From positions 1 through 64,000 of the forward strand of contig MU839115.1 in assembly GCA_030685235.1 (NCBI GenBank): 64,000 nt of DNA, in the 5' to 3' direction. This stretch comes from Copromyces sp. CBS 386.78 (lineage: Eukaryota > Ascomycota > Sordariomycetes > Sordariales > Sordariaceae). The translations under genes and the position numbers were made by a program. This document shows positions 12,712-23,753 of the stretch, in pieces; position 1 is the first letter of the stretch; the number at the start of each line of letters is the position of its first letter. Under the pieces are notes generated by a model, which saw only the letters and a program-made list of their open reading frames with translations, did not search any database and had not been told where the DNA came from.

Positions 12712-14538
12712 ATGAACGACCACGAATACTACAGCCAAAAGCCGCTACCCATACCCGGCCAGTCAACGAGCTACCAGGGCGGCGGCGTCAATTATTATAA
12801 TCAAACTCATAGCCAGGGGCAAGACCCCATGCCAACCTCCTACAGCGCAAACTCCCAATCGCCCTTCGATACCGTCTTCGACGACCATGTCTATCCCGCA
12901 TCTTCACACCAGTCCGGCGCTTCTTCAAGCCGACAACATCTAAATGGTCAGCAATACCAAGACACGGCCTACCACGGCCCCGTCCGTGTTCCCTCCGAAG
13001 AAGATATGGCTTACAATCACCCCACAGATGACATCCCTCTGGAGGACCGCAGTGGCGGCAGATACGGGAACAACGACCCCGAGATGCAAGATCACGTCTA
13101 CGACGCGCCCCAACCACCTCAGCAAAAGAAGCCACGAAGCGGTCGTATTAGTATGGGACAACTAGGAATGCTTGGCACGAATGCGAAGAGGATACCCTTT
13201 GTTGTTTACTTCTTCACCACCGTCCAGGTGGCCGTATTCATTGCCGAACTTGTCAGAAACGGTATGATCAAACCACCCGAGGAACCTATCGCAGGCATAA
13301 CTAACCTGTGAAAACATCGCACACTTAGGCATGGCTACCGGATCGCCCATTATGATCAAGCCCCAGTTCAATCCCTTCATCGGTCCCTCCAGCTACATGC
13401 TCATCAACATGGGCGCCCGCTGGGATCCGTGCATGCACGCCATCCCGGGTGTCCAAAACGCAACACAGCCCATCAGCTGGCCCTGTCCAAACACCACGAC
13501 ATACGATATCAATGCCCCGACGATGAAGTGTACTCTTTCCGAGCTCTGCGGCTTTGGCGGTGTCCCCGAGCCCTGGTACAACTCGACCGCGACCATGGAA
13601 AACGCCCCCGAACCCAACCAGTGGTGGCGCTTCATCACCCCGATGTTCCTCCACGCTGGACTAATCCACATCGGCTTCAACATGCTTCTCCAGATGACGA
13701 TCGGAAGGGAAATGGAGCGGTCTATCGGTTCAATCCGCTTCTTCATCGTATACGTCAGCGCTGGAATCTTCGGGTTCGTCATGGGCGGAAACTTTGCCGC
13801 CAACGGCATGCAGACGACGGGCGCTTCCGGGGCCCTCTTCGGTGTTATTGCTCTCTTGCTGTTGGATTTGCTCTACTCGTGGCGGGACCGCAAGAGTCCG
13901 TGGAAGGATTTGCTGTTCATCGCGCTCGACATCGTCATCGCTTTCGTGCTCGGTCTGCTTCCGGGCTTGGACAACTTCGCCCACATTGGCGGCTTTCTGG
14001 CCGGTCTTGCCCTGGGAATCTGTGTTTTGCAATCGCCAAATGCGCTCCGTCGGCGGATCGGCGACGAACCGCCTTATTCGCAGGTTGTCGACACCAATGG
14101 CTTCCTGAGGCAAGGGGCACCGCCTTCTTTCTTCAGCAATCCCGTTGGGTTCTTCAAGGGCCGGAAGCCGTTGTGGTGGGTGTGGTGGCTGGTCAGAGCG
14201 GCGTTCTTGGCTCTTATTGTCGCCATCTTCATCGTGCTGCTCAATAACTTTTATGTGGACCATAAGGAGTGTAGCTGGTGCAAGTATTTGAGCTGTTTGG
14301 TAAGTTTCTTTTCTTTCCGCCGCTCCTGAGAACTGTTGGTATTTGGAAGACAAAGAAAGATGAAGATGAAGACTAACTTTCAACCTTTTCTCAATAGCCC
14401 GTCAAAAACTGGTGTGAGGATGGAAACTTGCAAATCGAGACACACGATGTTACTGAGAACAAGCTGAAGCGTGACCTTGCTTTCGCTGTTGGTGCTGGAT
14501 TGGATCAGCTACCAAGGTTTTACGCTCACTTTGCATAA
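12712..14538 (+). CDS. Rhomboid family intramembrane serine protease, 553 aa
   Basis: Three exons: 12712-13261, 13329-14299 and 14398-14538; both introns have CTAAC branch sites and all phases match. The N-terminal 165 residues are a polar, Gln/Tyr/Pro-rich cytosolic extension. A first membrane helix lies at about 163-178, then a long luminal loop with several Cys and N-glycosylation sequons. The rhomboid core follows: the HAGLIHIGFNM helix at about 292-302, the nucleophile Ser350 in GASG, and His402 in FAHIGG. A further helix sits near 465-485, followed by a Cys-containing tail. All catalytic residues are present, so it should cleave membrane proteins, probably in the secretory pathway. The extended form resembles the larger of the two rhomboids of filamentous fungi, not the compact Rbd2 type tied to SREBP cleavage; I infer this only from length. 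Confidence 0.93.
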
Positions 14539-15611
14539 TCTGAACATACAAAGAGATCAGTTAAGGGCACACTTTTGGCTCTTTGGATTACTCCGAATGG
14601 TATGGCAAGGGAACAGGACGCTTTCCGTTTCTACCTTCATTACTAGCTCATTACCTTGCTTTCCCCCATCGACTGAGAAACAGACGAAGTTACAAGGTAG
14701 TAGTGGTATTGGGTTTGGTCGATTTTTGCATAGCATTGGCGTTGAAGGGAAGGGCATACGAATTTGGAATTCAGGATATTGAATGGGAGGTGGTGGATAC
14801 TCTGAAGAACAGGTTGCTCAGGACCAAGAAATCGCACAGTACTTGAGGCCACCTCAGATAAAAGCACAACTCGAAAATAATGATAGTATTATTTGTTCAA
14901 TTCAGAATACTCTCGGCGAGAAAACTCCATCTTGATATAGCTGGCAAGGAGGGGCAAGCCTCCATTTGCCCGTTCCCTTTGTCACGGCACGTAGTTTGAC
15001 GGCTGACACACCAGAAGAACTGAAGTAATAAGAGAGGGTAAGGGTTCTTATATGTGATGAGAGGAGTTCAGATGTGATGGAAGAGCAAAGACCGGATAGA
15101 AGGAACCCAAGGTCCGGACAGGTCCTCGCATGGGCCACCACACCTTTCCAGAACATTTAACATGACAGGTCTTAGGCCGTACTGAACTTTTGTGGCCGTA
15201 CTGAACTTTTGTGTAAGTCCCTCTTTTCTAAAGTTTTGTTAACCTGAACGTGCTTCAGGGGTCAGGTCCCTTCAGACCAGTAAGGTAGTACCCAGGTGGG
15301 AAGTAAACAAATTACCGCTTACGGCAAAAGATCGGACGAAACAGCGTGCAGTGGTACATCGCCAGAGAAGAAAGATAACAAATATCATACGCGAGGCAGC
15401 GAAAATACTGGCACGATACACTAGAGGACATAAGAAAGCAGGGTAAAGTCGGTGAGTATTTCTCTAACTAATGGAAAATCCATCAAACGCGATGCTATCA
15501 ATTCAAAAGTGCTTTTTGCTTCTTATTCTAATGGTGGTGGTACAGAGTGATGTGGTACAAGATGAGAGAGCCTCACATCTCCATTTTATATGCTTGGTTT
15601 TTCTTTTTTTT
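14539..15611. other. Convergent intergenic region
   Basis: The region lies between the 3' ends of the rhomboid and PET127 genes. No gene is visible. A 19-base unit is tandemly duplicated at 15175-15212. Confidence 0.6.
15175..15212. repeat. Two-copy 19-bp tandem duplication
   Basis: Units 15175-15193 and 15194-15212 are identical, each beginning GGCCGTACTG. It lies in the 3' spacer between two converging genes and is probably a replication-slippage product. Confidence 0.85.
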
Positions 15612-18600
15612 TTACAACATGGCACTTCTCGTTCTTCTTCCTCTTACAAGCTCATTCGGGCTTTCCTGAGGCTTCTCCTCAGGCTTCTCCTCAGGCTTGT
15701 TGTTGTTGTCCTCAGAGGCGTTCTGCTGCTGCTCCTCAGCAAAAGCCGCAACATCAACCTCGACCTCACCCTCCTCCTCCACCTCCTCCTCCACCTCCTC
15801 CACCGGCAAACTGCCATCATCCTCCTCGACCTCTTCAGGAGACAGCTCAATCGTGCCCCTCTCCACATCCTCCGCCTCTTGCCTATACGACCGGTAACTC
15901 ATACCCTCCTCCTTACCCTCACCGAACACGGAATCCCAATCCAGCGGCTTATCCATACCGTACACATGTACCGGCCTGGTCTTGCCCAGCTTGATCTCCT
16001 TCTTCCTGTGCGAGCGTCCCTTTTGCGTGAACTTGTCCAGCGCGCCCTGGAACATCTCGTACCACGACTTGTCGCGGTCCTCCTGGTCGTCAAGCGTCTT
16101 GCGCCGGCGCTGGATCACCATCTTGTAGATGGTCTCGGCGCGCAGGGTCGGCATGTCCTCGAGCGAATACTCGACTTCCCACTTGTCGGTGCGCCGCAGG
16201 TTCTCGGGCCGCTCGACGTACTCGCCGTTGACCTTGTTGCGGATGGTCAGGATCATGCCGAGGAACTCGGCGCTGGTCTCGGGCAGGATGGACGAGTCGT
16301 CGGTCTTGGTGTGCACGGTCTCGTCGAGGGAGGCGATTTTGTCTTCGGGGTTCTGAGACTTGGAAGTGGCGGAAGCGTCGGTGGAAACGGCGGACTGCTC
16401 GCCTTCGGTGATCTCGGTGTCCCGCGACTTGGAGATAAGCTCGGACAGAATGGTCTCGAACTTGCGCAGCTTGGAGTCATCGGCAGCTGCCGCGGACACG
16501 TCGTCTTCGCCCTTGGCGACTTCACTGTGGTCAGCCTTGACCTGGCTGGCGAGGCGAAGGACCAGATCCTTCAGCGTGGGTTCCTCCTCTCCCTCAGTAG
16601 CAGTCTCAGCCTTTGTGTCTGTGGTCTCCTCAGCAGAGACGGCAGACTCAGACTCGTCGGCTGCGCTATCAGCCGCAGGCTCGTCGGCCTTGCCCGACTC
16701 AGCGCTGGTGAGCGCCTCAAGAAGCTCGTCCAGGTAACGACGCGCTTCCTCAGGGGCGCTGGCTTCAAGAAGGCCGCTCGAGCGAAGAGCCTGCTCGATA
16801 GCCTCACGGACCGAGGTGACGCCGTGCTCCTCATTTTCGAGAGCCTCTTCCACCTTGACCACCATGTCCTCCCAGACGTCCGCTGTGGTGGTCTCTTCAC
16901 GGGTTTCGGGTTCAGCGACAGACTCTTCGATAGCTTCTTCCACAGCCTCTTCGCTTGTCTTCTCAACAGCAGCCTCCGCCTCCTTCTCTTCCTTCGGTTC
17001 CAAGCCCATCATGTCGCGCTCAAACTTCTCGATAATCTTCTTGTTGGCTCCCTGAATAGCCTCGATCTCGTCCGGTGTGACCGGCTTGGCGAAGATGTAC
17101 ATGAGCGGAGGGTCAGTTGGCCTCGTCTCGATGTGAAGGCGCAACGACTGCTCTGGCCATTTTTGGGTAGCCCTGTCCAGGATCTTGTTGAGCAAATGGA
17201 GACTGAGCTTGAACTCCTTGTTGCCGAGGTTGGTGTCACTGCTGCCGTGCAGAGCATAGTCCATCTCGGTGAGAGGGATGTACTGGAAGCCGAAAATGCG
17301 CTGGGTGTTGTGGAAGGCAACGAAAATGCCGTCCATACGACCCATGCGGACTTGGAGGGAGTACTTGAGGAAGGCAGAACGGATCATGTCGAAGTACTCG
17401 CGCTCAAACGATTCCCAGTTACCGTTCCGGTGGCGGATCTCGTATCCCAAGCCCTTTTGGAAACCCTTGGCGTCCATGCGGATGGAGATGACTGCTCTTG
17501 TCTTGAGATCAAACATGCCGGTCCCCGGGATTCTGGGATCGTAGGCGTCGAGCTGTGACCGCATCATAAAGTCTCCCAACTTGGTGTAATGGTATGACTC
17601 CGGGCTGTCACGTTCCTCTTCGGTGAGTTGATGAGACTTGGTCTTGCGATACTTCTCAAAATCTTCCTTGGGCAACGTAAGAAGCTTTTCCATCGACTTT
17701 CCGAGCATGCTGAGGATGTTTGCTGTGTCGAATTCCTTGTCCGCATCGATCGCGTATACACCATCCTTCCAGTGAAGGAAGGCAGCCGAAGGGGCGCGCA
17801 TGATCCTGGTAAAGTTTGTCGAATCGGTCCTGAACGACTGAGACATCATGCCGGTGGTGATGGGTCGCCAAGAGGACAGAAGATAATGGAAATGCGCCAG
17901 TGTCGAGGTCATACTCGAGGTAGAGCCGGTGTACTTCTTCTTCGCCTCTCGCGCAATGTCGATAAGGGTCGTATCCTTTGACGATGTGATGTATTGCTTG
18001 AGCGCGTTGAAGTCGAACTCGTGAATTGGCATGATACGCGCAAGATAGGGGTCGAAATTCCACACCCGAGACCTAGGGTCCTGCATGTGGTAAACTCCAG
18101 GGTTGAACAGAGCCCTATCCAAGCCATAAGACAAACCTGGTACAGGAGGTTGCTCTTTGTGAACCGGTACCATTCTGATCAAATCGGGATCAACTCGTCG
18201 CACGTGGAGCTTTGTTCCCGGAGGCGGCCATTGTAGATCTTCAGGTGAGCGAGCCTTCTTTGGTTCCGCCGATGCCTCTTGTGTATGCTGCTTTGTGGTC
18301 GCCGCCGACTTGTCCGGTGTTGAAGTTACACCAGCCGCTGTTGCCGTTATTCTCTCCATTAATTTCGAGTGCGGGTGCGTACCGCCGGTCTCCCATCTTC
18401 TCACAACACTCCTCGGTTCCGTGGGCTTCGTCTCTGTTGACGTTGATTTCTGTTTTTTCTTCTTTCCAGATTTGGAGCTGTCCTTGTCCGCCTCCGATCC
18501 TGCACTCTCTGCCTCGACACGCAGTTCCTTTTCAAGTACCTTGCGTAGTACCGCCGTAGCTCGTTTCATCAGTTTGGGGTCATTGGCAACAGCAGCAGGA

Positions 18601-19073
18601 GAACTGCTTCGCTTCGACTCCTTCGCTTGTTTCCCCTTCTTCTTGAAACCTCCCTCTGCCGCTTCTGGTGTGCCATCTTGAGCGCCGTCTGTCGTCTTGG
18701 CTTTAGGCGTTTCCGTTGTTTTCGTCGTCGCCTGTTCTTGTTGTCCAGCGTTCAGAGTTCCTGTCTCGAGACCCTTCAAGAAGTCGGCCAACGGCCGTGT
18801 ACTGGGCGCCCTGCCCCGCTTCTTGGTGTTTTTACTTTTGAGAGCCCGTGGGTGTAGGCGCTGCTTGCCCGGTGCAGGCTTGAAGTCGTTGTCTTTCAGA
18901 TTGGGAGCGTTGTTTTTTGAGCTGGGCTTGTCTGGCTGCTCAGTCGAGTAGAGCCTAGCAGGATTGTAAAGAGGAGCCGGCCTCGGGTGAGCATTCGAGA
19001 TTAGGGCGAGACATGACGTGCGGAGAATGTGCGGCTTGATCGTGCGGCGCGTCTTGCTGGTCAGTTGCAACAT
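15612..19073 (-). CDS. pet127: PET127-like mitochondrial RNA-processing protein, 1153 aa
   Basis: Single long exon starting at the ATG at 19073. Residues 1-45 form an Arg/Ser-rich mitochondrial pre-sequence. A Lys-rich, low-complexity region follows to about 285. The conserved Pet127 domain begins near 290 (HVRRVDPDLIR), continues through the FNPGVYHM, DPRSRVWNFDPYLARIMPIHEFDF and LSSWRPI blocks, and runs to about 690. Then comes an unusually long Glu/Ala/Ser-rich insert at about 700-990. A conserved C-terminal block at about 995-1085 is followed by another Glu-rich tail. Yeast Pet127 is a mitochondrial membrane-associated protein needed for 5' processing and turnover of mitochondrial transcripts, working with the RNA degradation machinery. 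It is longer than yeast Pet127 mainly because of the acidic insert. The large antisense frame over this gene is a shadow of its Glu codons. Confidence 0.93.
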   Translation of the reverse strand: MLQLTSKTRRTIKPHILRTSCLALISNAHPRPAPLYNPARLYSTEQPDKPSSKNNAPNLKDNDFKPAPGKQRLHPRALKSKNTKKRGRAPSTRPLADFLKGLETGTLNAGQQEQATTKTTETPKAKTTDGAQDGTPEAAEGGFKKKGKQAKESKRSSSPAAVANDPKLMKRATAVLRKVLEKELRVEAESAGSEADKDSSKSGKKKKQKSTSTETKPTEPRSVVRRWETGGTHPHSKLMERITATAAGVTSTPDKSAATTKQHTQEASAEPKKARSPEDLQWPPPGTKLHVRRVDPDLIRMVPVHKEQPPVPGLSYGLDRALFNPGVYHMQDPRSRVWNFDPYLARIMPIHEFDFNALKQYITSSKDTTLIDIAREAKKKYTGSTSSMTSTLAHFHYLLSSWRPITTGMMSQSFRTDSTNFTRIMRAPSAAFLHWKDGVYAIDADKEFDTANILSMLGKSMEKLLTLPKEDFEKYRKTKSHQLTEEERDSPESYHYTKLGDFMMRSQLDAYDPRIPGTGMFDLKTRAVISIRMDAKGFQKGLGYEIRHRNGNWESFEREYFDMIRSAFLKYSLQVRMGRMDGIFVAFHNTQRIFGFQYIPLTEMDYALHGSSDTNLGNKEFKLSLHLLNKILDRATQKWPEQSLRLHIETRPTDPPLMYIFAKPVTPDEIEAIQGANKKIIEKFERDMMGLEPKEEKEAEAAVEKTSEEAVEEAIEESVAEPETREETTTADVWEDMVVKVEEALENEEHGVTSVREAIEQALRSSGLLEASAPEEARRYLDELLEALTSAESGKADEPAADSAADESESAVSAEETTDTKAETATEGEEEPTLKDLVLRLASQVKADHSEVAKGEDDVSAAAADDSKLRKFETILSELISKSRDTEITEGEQSAVSTDASATSKSQNPEDKIASLDETVHTKTDDSSILPETSAEFLGMILTIRNKVNGEYVERPENLRRTDKWEVEYSLEDMPTLRAETIYKMVIQRRRKTLDDQEDRDKSWYEMFQGALDKFTQKGRSHRKKEIKLGKTRPVHVYGMDKPLDWDSVFGEGKEEGMSYRSYRQEAEDVERGTIELSPEEVEEDDGSLPVEEVEEEVEEEGEVEVDVAAFAEEQQQNASEDNNNKPEEKPEEKPQESPNELVRGRRTRSAML

Positions 19074-19864
19074 CTCTGCGACTTCGGGTCTGCGTTTGCG
19101 ACTGGTATCGAGAATCCGAACGGGTCGGGCTTCGGATGGTCAATCTGCGTTCCGAAAGAGAGGAAGCGAGCGGACGATGGACTGTCGTAGAGTAATCCCT
19201 TCCAACGCTGCCAGCACAACGTCTTCCGCGTCCAAGGATGAAGGAGGGGAGGGCGGAGAGAGTCGAAAACGAAAAGGAATGGCTTGGTTGAAGGTCCGGT
19301 TTCTCGGAGGGGTCCGGTCTAACTTGGGGCAAAACAATGATAATCTTCTTACACTACGGGACTACGGTTACTACTTATCGTTATCGGGCGGTCTCGTCTC
19401 TGTTTGCTTTTTATTTTTTTTCTGGGGCACTGGGTTCATTTGTCCACTAGCGTGGCTCCGTTCCGTGGAGCTGGTCGGGATTTATGGGGCATCTGGCATC
19501 GCTGTTCCCCACTAAATATTCAGTTTCAGGGCGTCATGACTTGGCCGTCCTGGATTCCAGCTCCAAGTCTCTCTACCTCTACCGAGAGAAAAGATGCTCC
19601 ATGCCTTCACTACAGAGATATGTCTGGGTATCTTCTTTGCACATGTATACTCCTCCATTCCCGTCTGAAATACCCTCTAATGGTTCCTCATAATATCATG
19701 CTCCAGTTACGCCGACCTAGGAAGGAATTGACAGATCGCTTACATGCACCCTACCCCGTCGACAAGAAACTCCAACCGGTGCGCCCGATCGCTATAACAC
19801 ATACGCTACCGAATACAATGTAAAGCCACATGACCCCCTCCATCACAAAGACACCTCCAAGCCC
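19074..19864. other. PET127 upstream / MAU2 downstream spacer
   Basis: Both neighbours are on the minus strand, so this spacer should hold the PET127 promoter and the 3' end of MAU2. No gene is seen. Confidence 0.6.
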
Positions 19865-22764
19865 TTATTCCACCTGTGTTCGAAGATGGGCCTCGTTGGC
19901 CAGGCGAATTCCGTCTTTGCGTGTCTTCTCGGCCTCTTCCTTGAGCCCTTGTTGTTCGAGGGACTGGGCAAGCATGCCCTCCGCCACGCTCATCCACAAA
20001 AGATTCCCACTCTTCTTTGCCTGCGCCGTGCCAGCTCTGGCGCTCTTGAGTGCCTGTTCTCCCACGACGTTTTCGAAGAGCTTGTTACGCATAATGTTCA
20101 ACGCGATCGACAGAAAATGTGTGTTACTGGTGTTTTGCGCGCCGTTCAGAGACAGCTTCATATGCTGCTTGACCTGGTTGATCGGCAGCGGCGGATCCAG
20201 CGTAATGGAGGCGAGCACCAGGTTGTATACGATCCTGATATCCAGATCAGGATTATCCTCACAGAGCGGTCGTAGAAATTCCAGGAGCTGTGCTGTGTCT
20301 CCATCATTGCTATGTGCTGGCGATTGCATGATCCAGATCCGGTTCAGCGCAGCTAGGACGCACAACTCCGAAGCGATGTGGCTCGTATTGTTTTGCGGTA
20401 TTCCATTTCGGTCCATTGCGAATCTCGGGTCTTTCCAGGTCGCAAGTGCTTCACCGAGTTTGGCGGTTCCTTGTTTGAAGACCCCGGTCAGGTAAAGATT
20501 CAGCACATCCAAAAACCCTTCTGGCTGTTGCGCTGTACCCAACGCATCGAGACACGTCTTCACCTTCCGCCAGTCCGAAAGAGTGGCGGCTTGCAGGCCA
20601 ATAAGGATTTGAGCGTAGTTGCTTGCACCCTTTGCCCACTGCGCATGCGCAAGAGCATCCGGAAGCGGTTTTAGTCCCGAGCCCGAGTTCTTGTCTGAGT
20701 AACAGGTTAGCGGTACCGAATCAAGAACCGATGCTCACTAATGCCTACCTTCCAACAATCGCACAGCTTCGGTCCAGATTGTCGAGCTTCTTCCCAAGGT
20801 TGTGGATTTGTAAAGCGCCACTATGCCGTTGAATATGTACCTGCGTGATGGTCAGTAATCATGCGTACCTACTTCTTGAGTACCGATCCACTTACGCCAT
20901 TGCGAACGACTCTTGTTTTCCCAGAGCCGATAACACCAAGTAATCGAAGGCGCCATCCCCACGCCGGAGGACGGCCTCTGTATCACGGCTGAGTGTCGGC
21001 GCAGCATCGTTGCCAACGCGTCTAATGGGAAGAAGAAGCTCATCCGAAACCGAGGACCAGCTTGGGAGGTTGCGCAGTTCCTCTAACTTGCTCTGAAGGA
21101 CGCTCAGCTTTTGAGCAGCATCTCGGTGAGACTTTTGCCGAAGGCTGCAGGCAAGATCGAGCAACAGTAGAAGGACGTCGAGCTGAGGAAGGTGAGCAGC
21201 ATCATCAAATTGCAGTTTCTGTGCCTGCGCAATACAGTTTTGGACACGGTTGATCCAGTCATCCTTCATTGTGTTGAGGTGAGACAGCCCTTCCAGGAGC
21301 ATTACCATGACAAACATGGCCTTCTCGTCCCTGGTTGTCGCAATCGACGCCATCCGGCGCAAGTTTTCCAGCGCGTGGTGATCAGCAGCAGTTCCTGACT
21401 GAATATGAAACGCAGCTTTCAGAAAGCGAAATGCATAGACCCATGGTGCGTGTTTGTACATAGTCACATCCATTATATGGGTATCAAGAGACTTGAACGC
21501 TGCTTTTGGGTTGCGTTGGAAAAGGGTTTTCATTAACAGAAACTGCGAGCAGTATTTGAGGTCGATGAAACGATGCTAGGATTTAAAGTCAGCCCTAGCA
21601 AATTCTCAGATATTCGCTGCCCATAGTCATCGAGTTACATACCTTTTCGCAGACTAAAATACCCCTTGTAAGAGCAGTTTCGGCCTCCATAATATTGGTC
21701 GTTTCCTCTATGAGAACACTGGCGTATCTGAGGCAGAGTCTAGCTTCGAGACGCGGAAACAGCTTGTTGGAATTCATGGCAACTTCAAGACAGCCCAGAC
21801 CTGTCGCTACCATCTTGTTGTATTCTTTGACCTCAGTATCTGACATTGACCTCGCAACTTTTGAGGCTGCAGCGTGTGCTTTGGCGAAGCAGTCTTCGGC
21901 TACACATAGCAACAGTGGCAGTGTTTCAACATGGCCGGTTCTTTGCATTGAAGCCGATGATTTCGCGACAGAAGGGGGCCGTCCTGGACCGCGTGGTGTA
22001 GCCATTTGAGCAGATGTCGCTTGGGGTTGTAGGCGCCTCTCGCCTGGCTTATGGCTGTTCTGCTGGGAGATCGGCTGATGCAACTGTTGTGTCTGTACAT
22101 GCGGGGAGTTCTGAGGTTGTGAAGGTTGAGGGTGTGGTTGTTGCCGTTCCTGTTGTTGGTGATGCTGATTCTGTGTGTGTCGCTGCTGCTGCTGCTGGTT
22201 TTGGTGTTGCTGCTGCTGCTGCTGGTCATAGTGATTTGTTGTCTGCTGAATCCGTTGCAGCGGCATTTGCTGGTTGTGCCGTGATATTTGAGGCAAAGGT
22301 AGCTGAGGGCTCGACACGGCCATCGGTTGAGGTGCTGGTAGGATACAATTTGTCTGAATAGGCGGAACATATTGTTTTTGGAGGAAGGACGGATCGACGA
22401 ATTGAACGGGCGCCGTCGTCGTTTGCGGCGTGTGAGCGAACGACGTAGTAGGATTAGAGCTGTAACTCGACAAGTCGACGGGATTATGGGGGTAAAGCGG
22501 CGGTTGAGTCTGGGGATAAGCTGACTGCGCGTACGGGACCTGTGGTTGTTGAGATTGTTGGGGTTGTGGAAGATACTGAGGATGTCCATTCTGGTAGCCA
22601 TTCAGGTATTGCTGCTGCGGGTGCTGTTGTTGCTGCTGCTGATGGTGATATCCGGCAAGGGGTTGAAAGGGTTGTTGAGCCTGCTGTTGTTGCTGCTGGT
22701 TCTGAATCTGTTGAGGGTATATGCCGTATGGCTGCCCCGGGGGCATCGCATCGTGATATGTCAT
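19865..22764 (-). CDS. mau2: Cohesin loading factor MAU2/Scc4, 907 aa
   Basis: Four exons read from the right: 22764-21643, 21575-20896, 20840-20749 and 20694-19865. All phases match; the introns are 67, 55 and 54 nt. The start is the first ATG in frame; a TTG just upstream also keeps the frame open. Residues 1-270 are very rich in Gln with Pro, Tyr and His, with several pure Gln runs. From about 280 on, the protein is helical: amphipathic repeats of the TPR-like kind found in the cohesin loading factor family (LLLCVAEDCFAKAHAAA, CLEVAMNSNKLFPRLEARLCLRYA). MAU2/Scc4 binds the Scc2/NIPBL subunit and brings cohesin onto chromatin, so the site of action is the nucleus. The Gln-rich head is typical of filamentous fungi and absent from yeast Scc4. 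Identification rests on the C-terminal two thirds. Confidence 0.88.
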
Positions 22765-23753
22765 GGCATTTGTCAATTGGAGAGCCGTCTCTGTGTCTTC
22801 GTGTCGCGGCGGGCGTAAATACGTTCGTGCATCGGCGGTAGGACCTGCGCGCTATCGGTGTCGGGATACTCTGATATTTGGCGATTTAGGCAGACGACGG
22901 TCGCTGGCAGCGTAACATGGTCAATGTTTTTAAGGAAACTAAGAATTTGACAGAGGCGACGGAAGTTTTCAGATTCTCTTTGTGATGTTGGCAGGAAGAA
23001 GAGCAACTTGCTTGATGTCTGCGTGGTTGCTACTGCCGTGTCTGACTGTTAGCGCGCTGCCGCCGCGGCAAGGACGGTGCGTCCACCGACGCTGTCCTTC
23101 ACCGATTGGCGTCCGATGACGGGTATGTGGGCCACAATAGGTAGCATCACCAGAATCCGCATTTGCTGGGCTGCAGGTCCGACCAAACGGGGAAGACACC
23201 AGGGGACGCGAACCGACTGGATGCAACAAGGAATGGAAGGGTTCGTTTTCCACTCGTACTACTGTCCTCCCGATTGTTCGGGGCCCATCAGGGCATGATG
23301 ATATGGAGAAACAAATCTGGAATCGGACTAGACTTTTGAAACTTGGGTGCGCTCCTTGGGCTGAAGAAGGAAGAGTCAATAACAGACTAGGAGTCTAGAG
23401 ACGCGATATTTTGGGGTGAAGGTTGAGACTAAAGCGGCATCGTGGTTCAAAACCCCGTTTGTTGTCGTCGGCATCAGGGGCACCTAACACCCTGGCGTGA
23501 AAACGGATACCCATTCAGACCTATAGGGGGGGCAGAGCCAGGTCAAGAACCACCGCCCAAAGATTGAATACCTCGGCACTTTGAAGTCGATATGAAAAGG
23601 AGTTTTTCTGTCTTTATTCGCTCTCCCACACATCCTTTAATTTTTGGATACTTTACATGCGTTTCACATACTCTCTTATCCCTTATCCTCCTCACAATTT
23701 CCTCTTCAACATTTCTACGAGTTGGCCGGGGCAACGGTCGTTTAGGCGCAATC
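22765..23753. other. Divergent promoter region, MAU2 and hydrolase
   Basis: About 1 kb between the starts of two divergent genes. No ORF is supported. The part before 23754 is CT-rich like a leader. Confidence 0.6.

Noticed and set aside
15471..17558. 695-codon plus-strand frame over PET127
   Set aside because: It is antisense to the Glu/Lys-rich PET127 coding sequence; GAG codons read as CTC in reverse, giving a Leu-rich product with no conserved domain.
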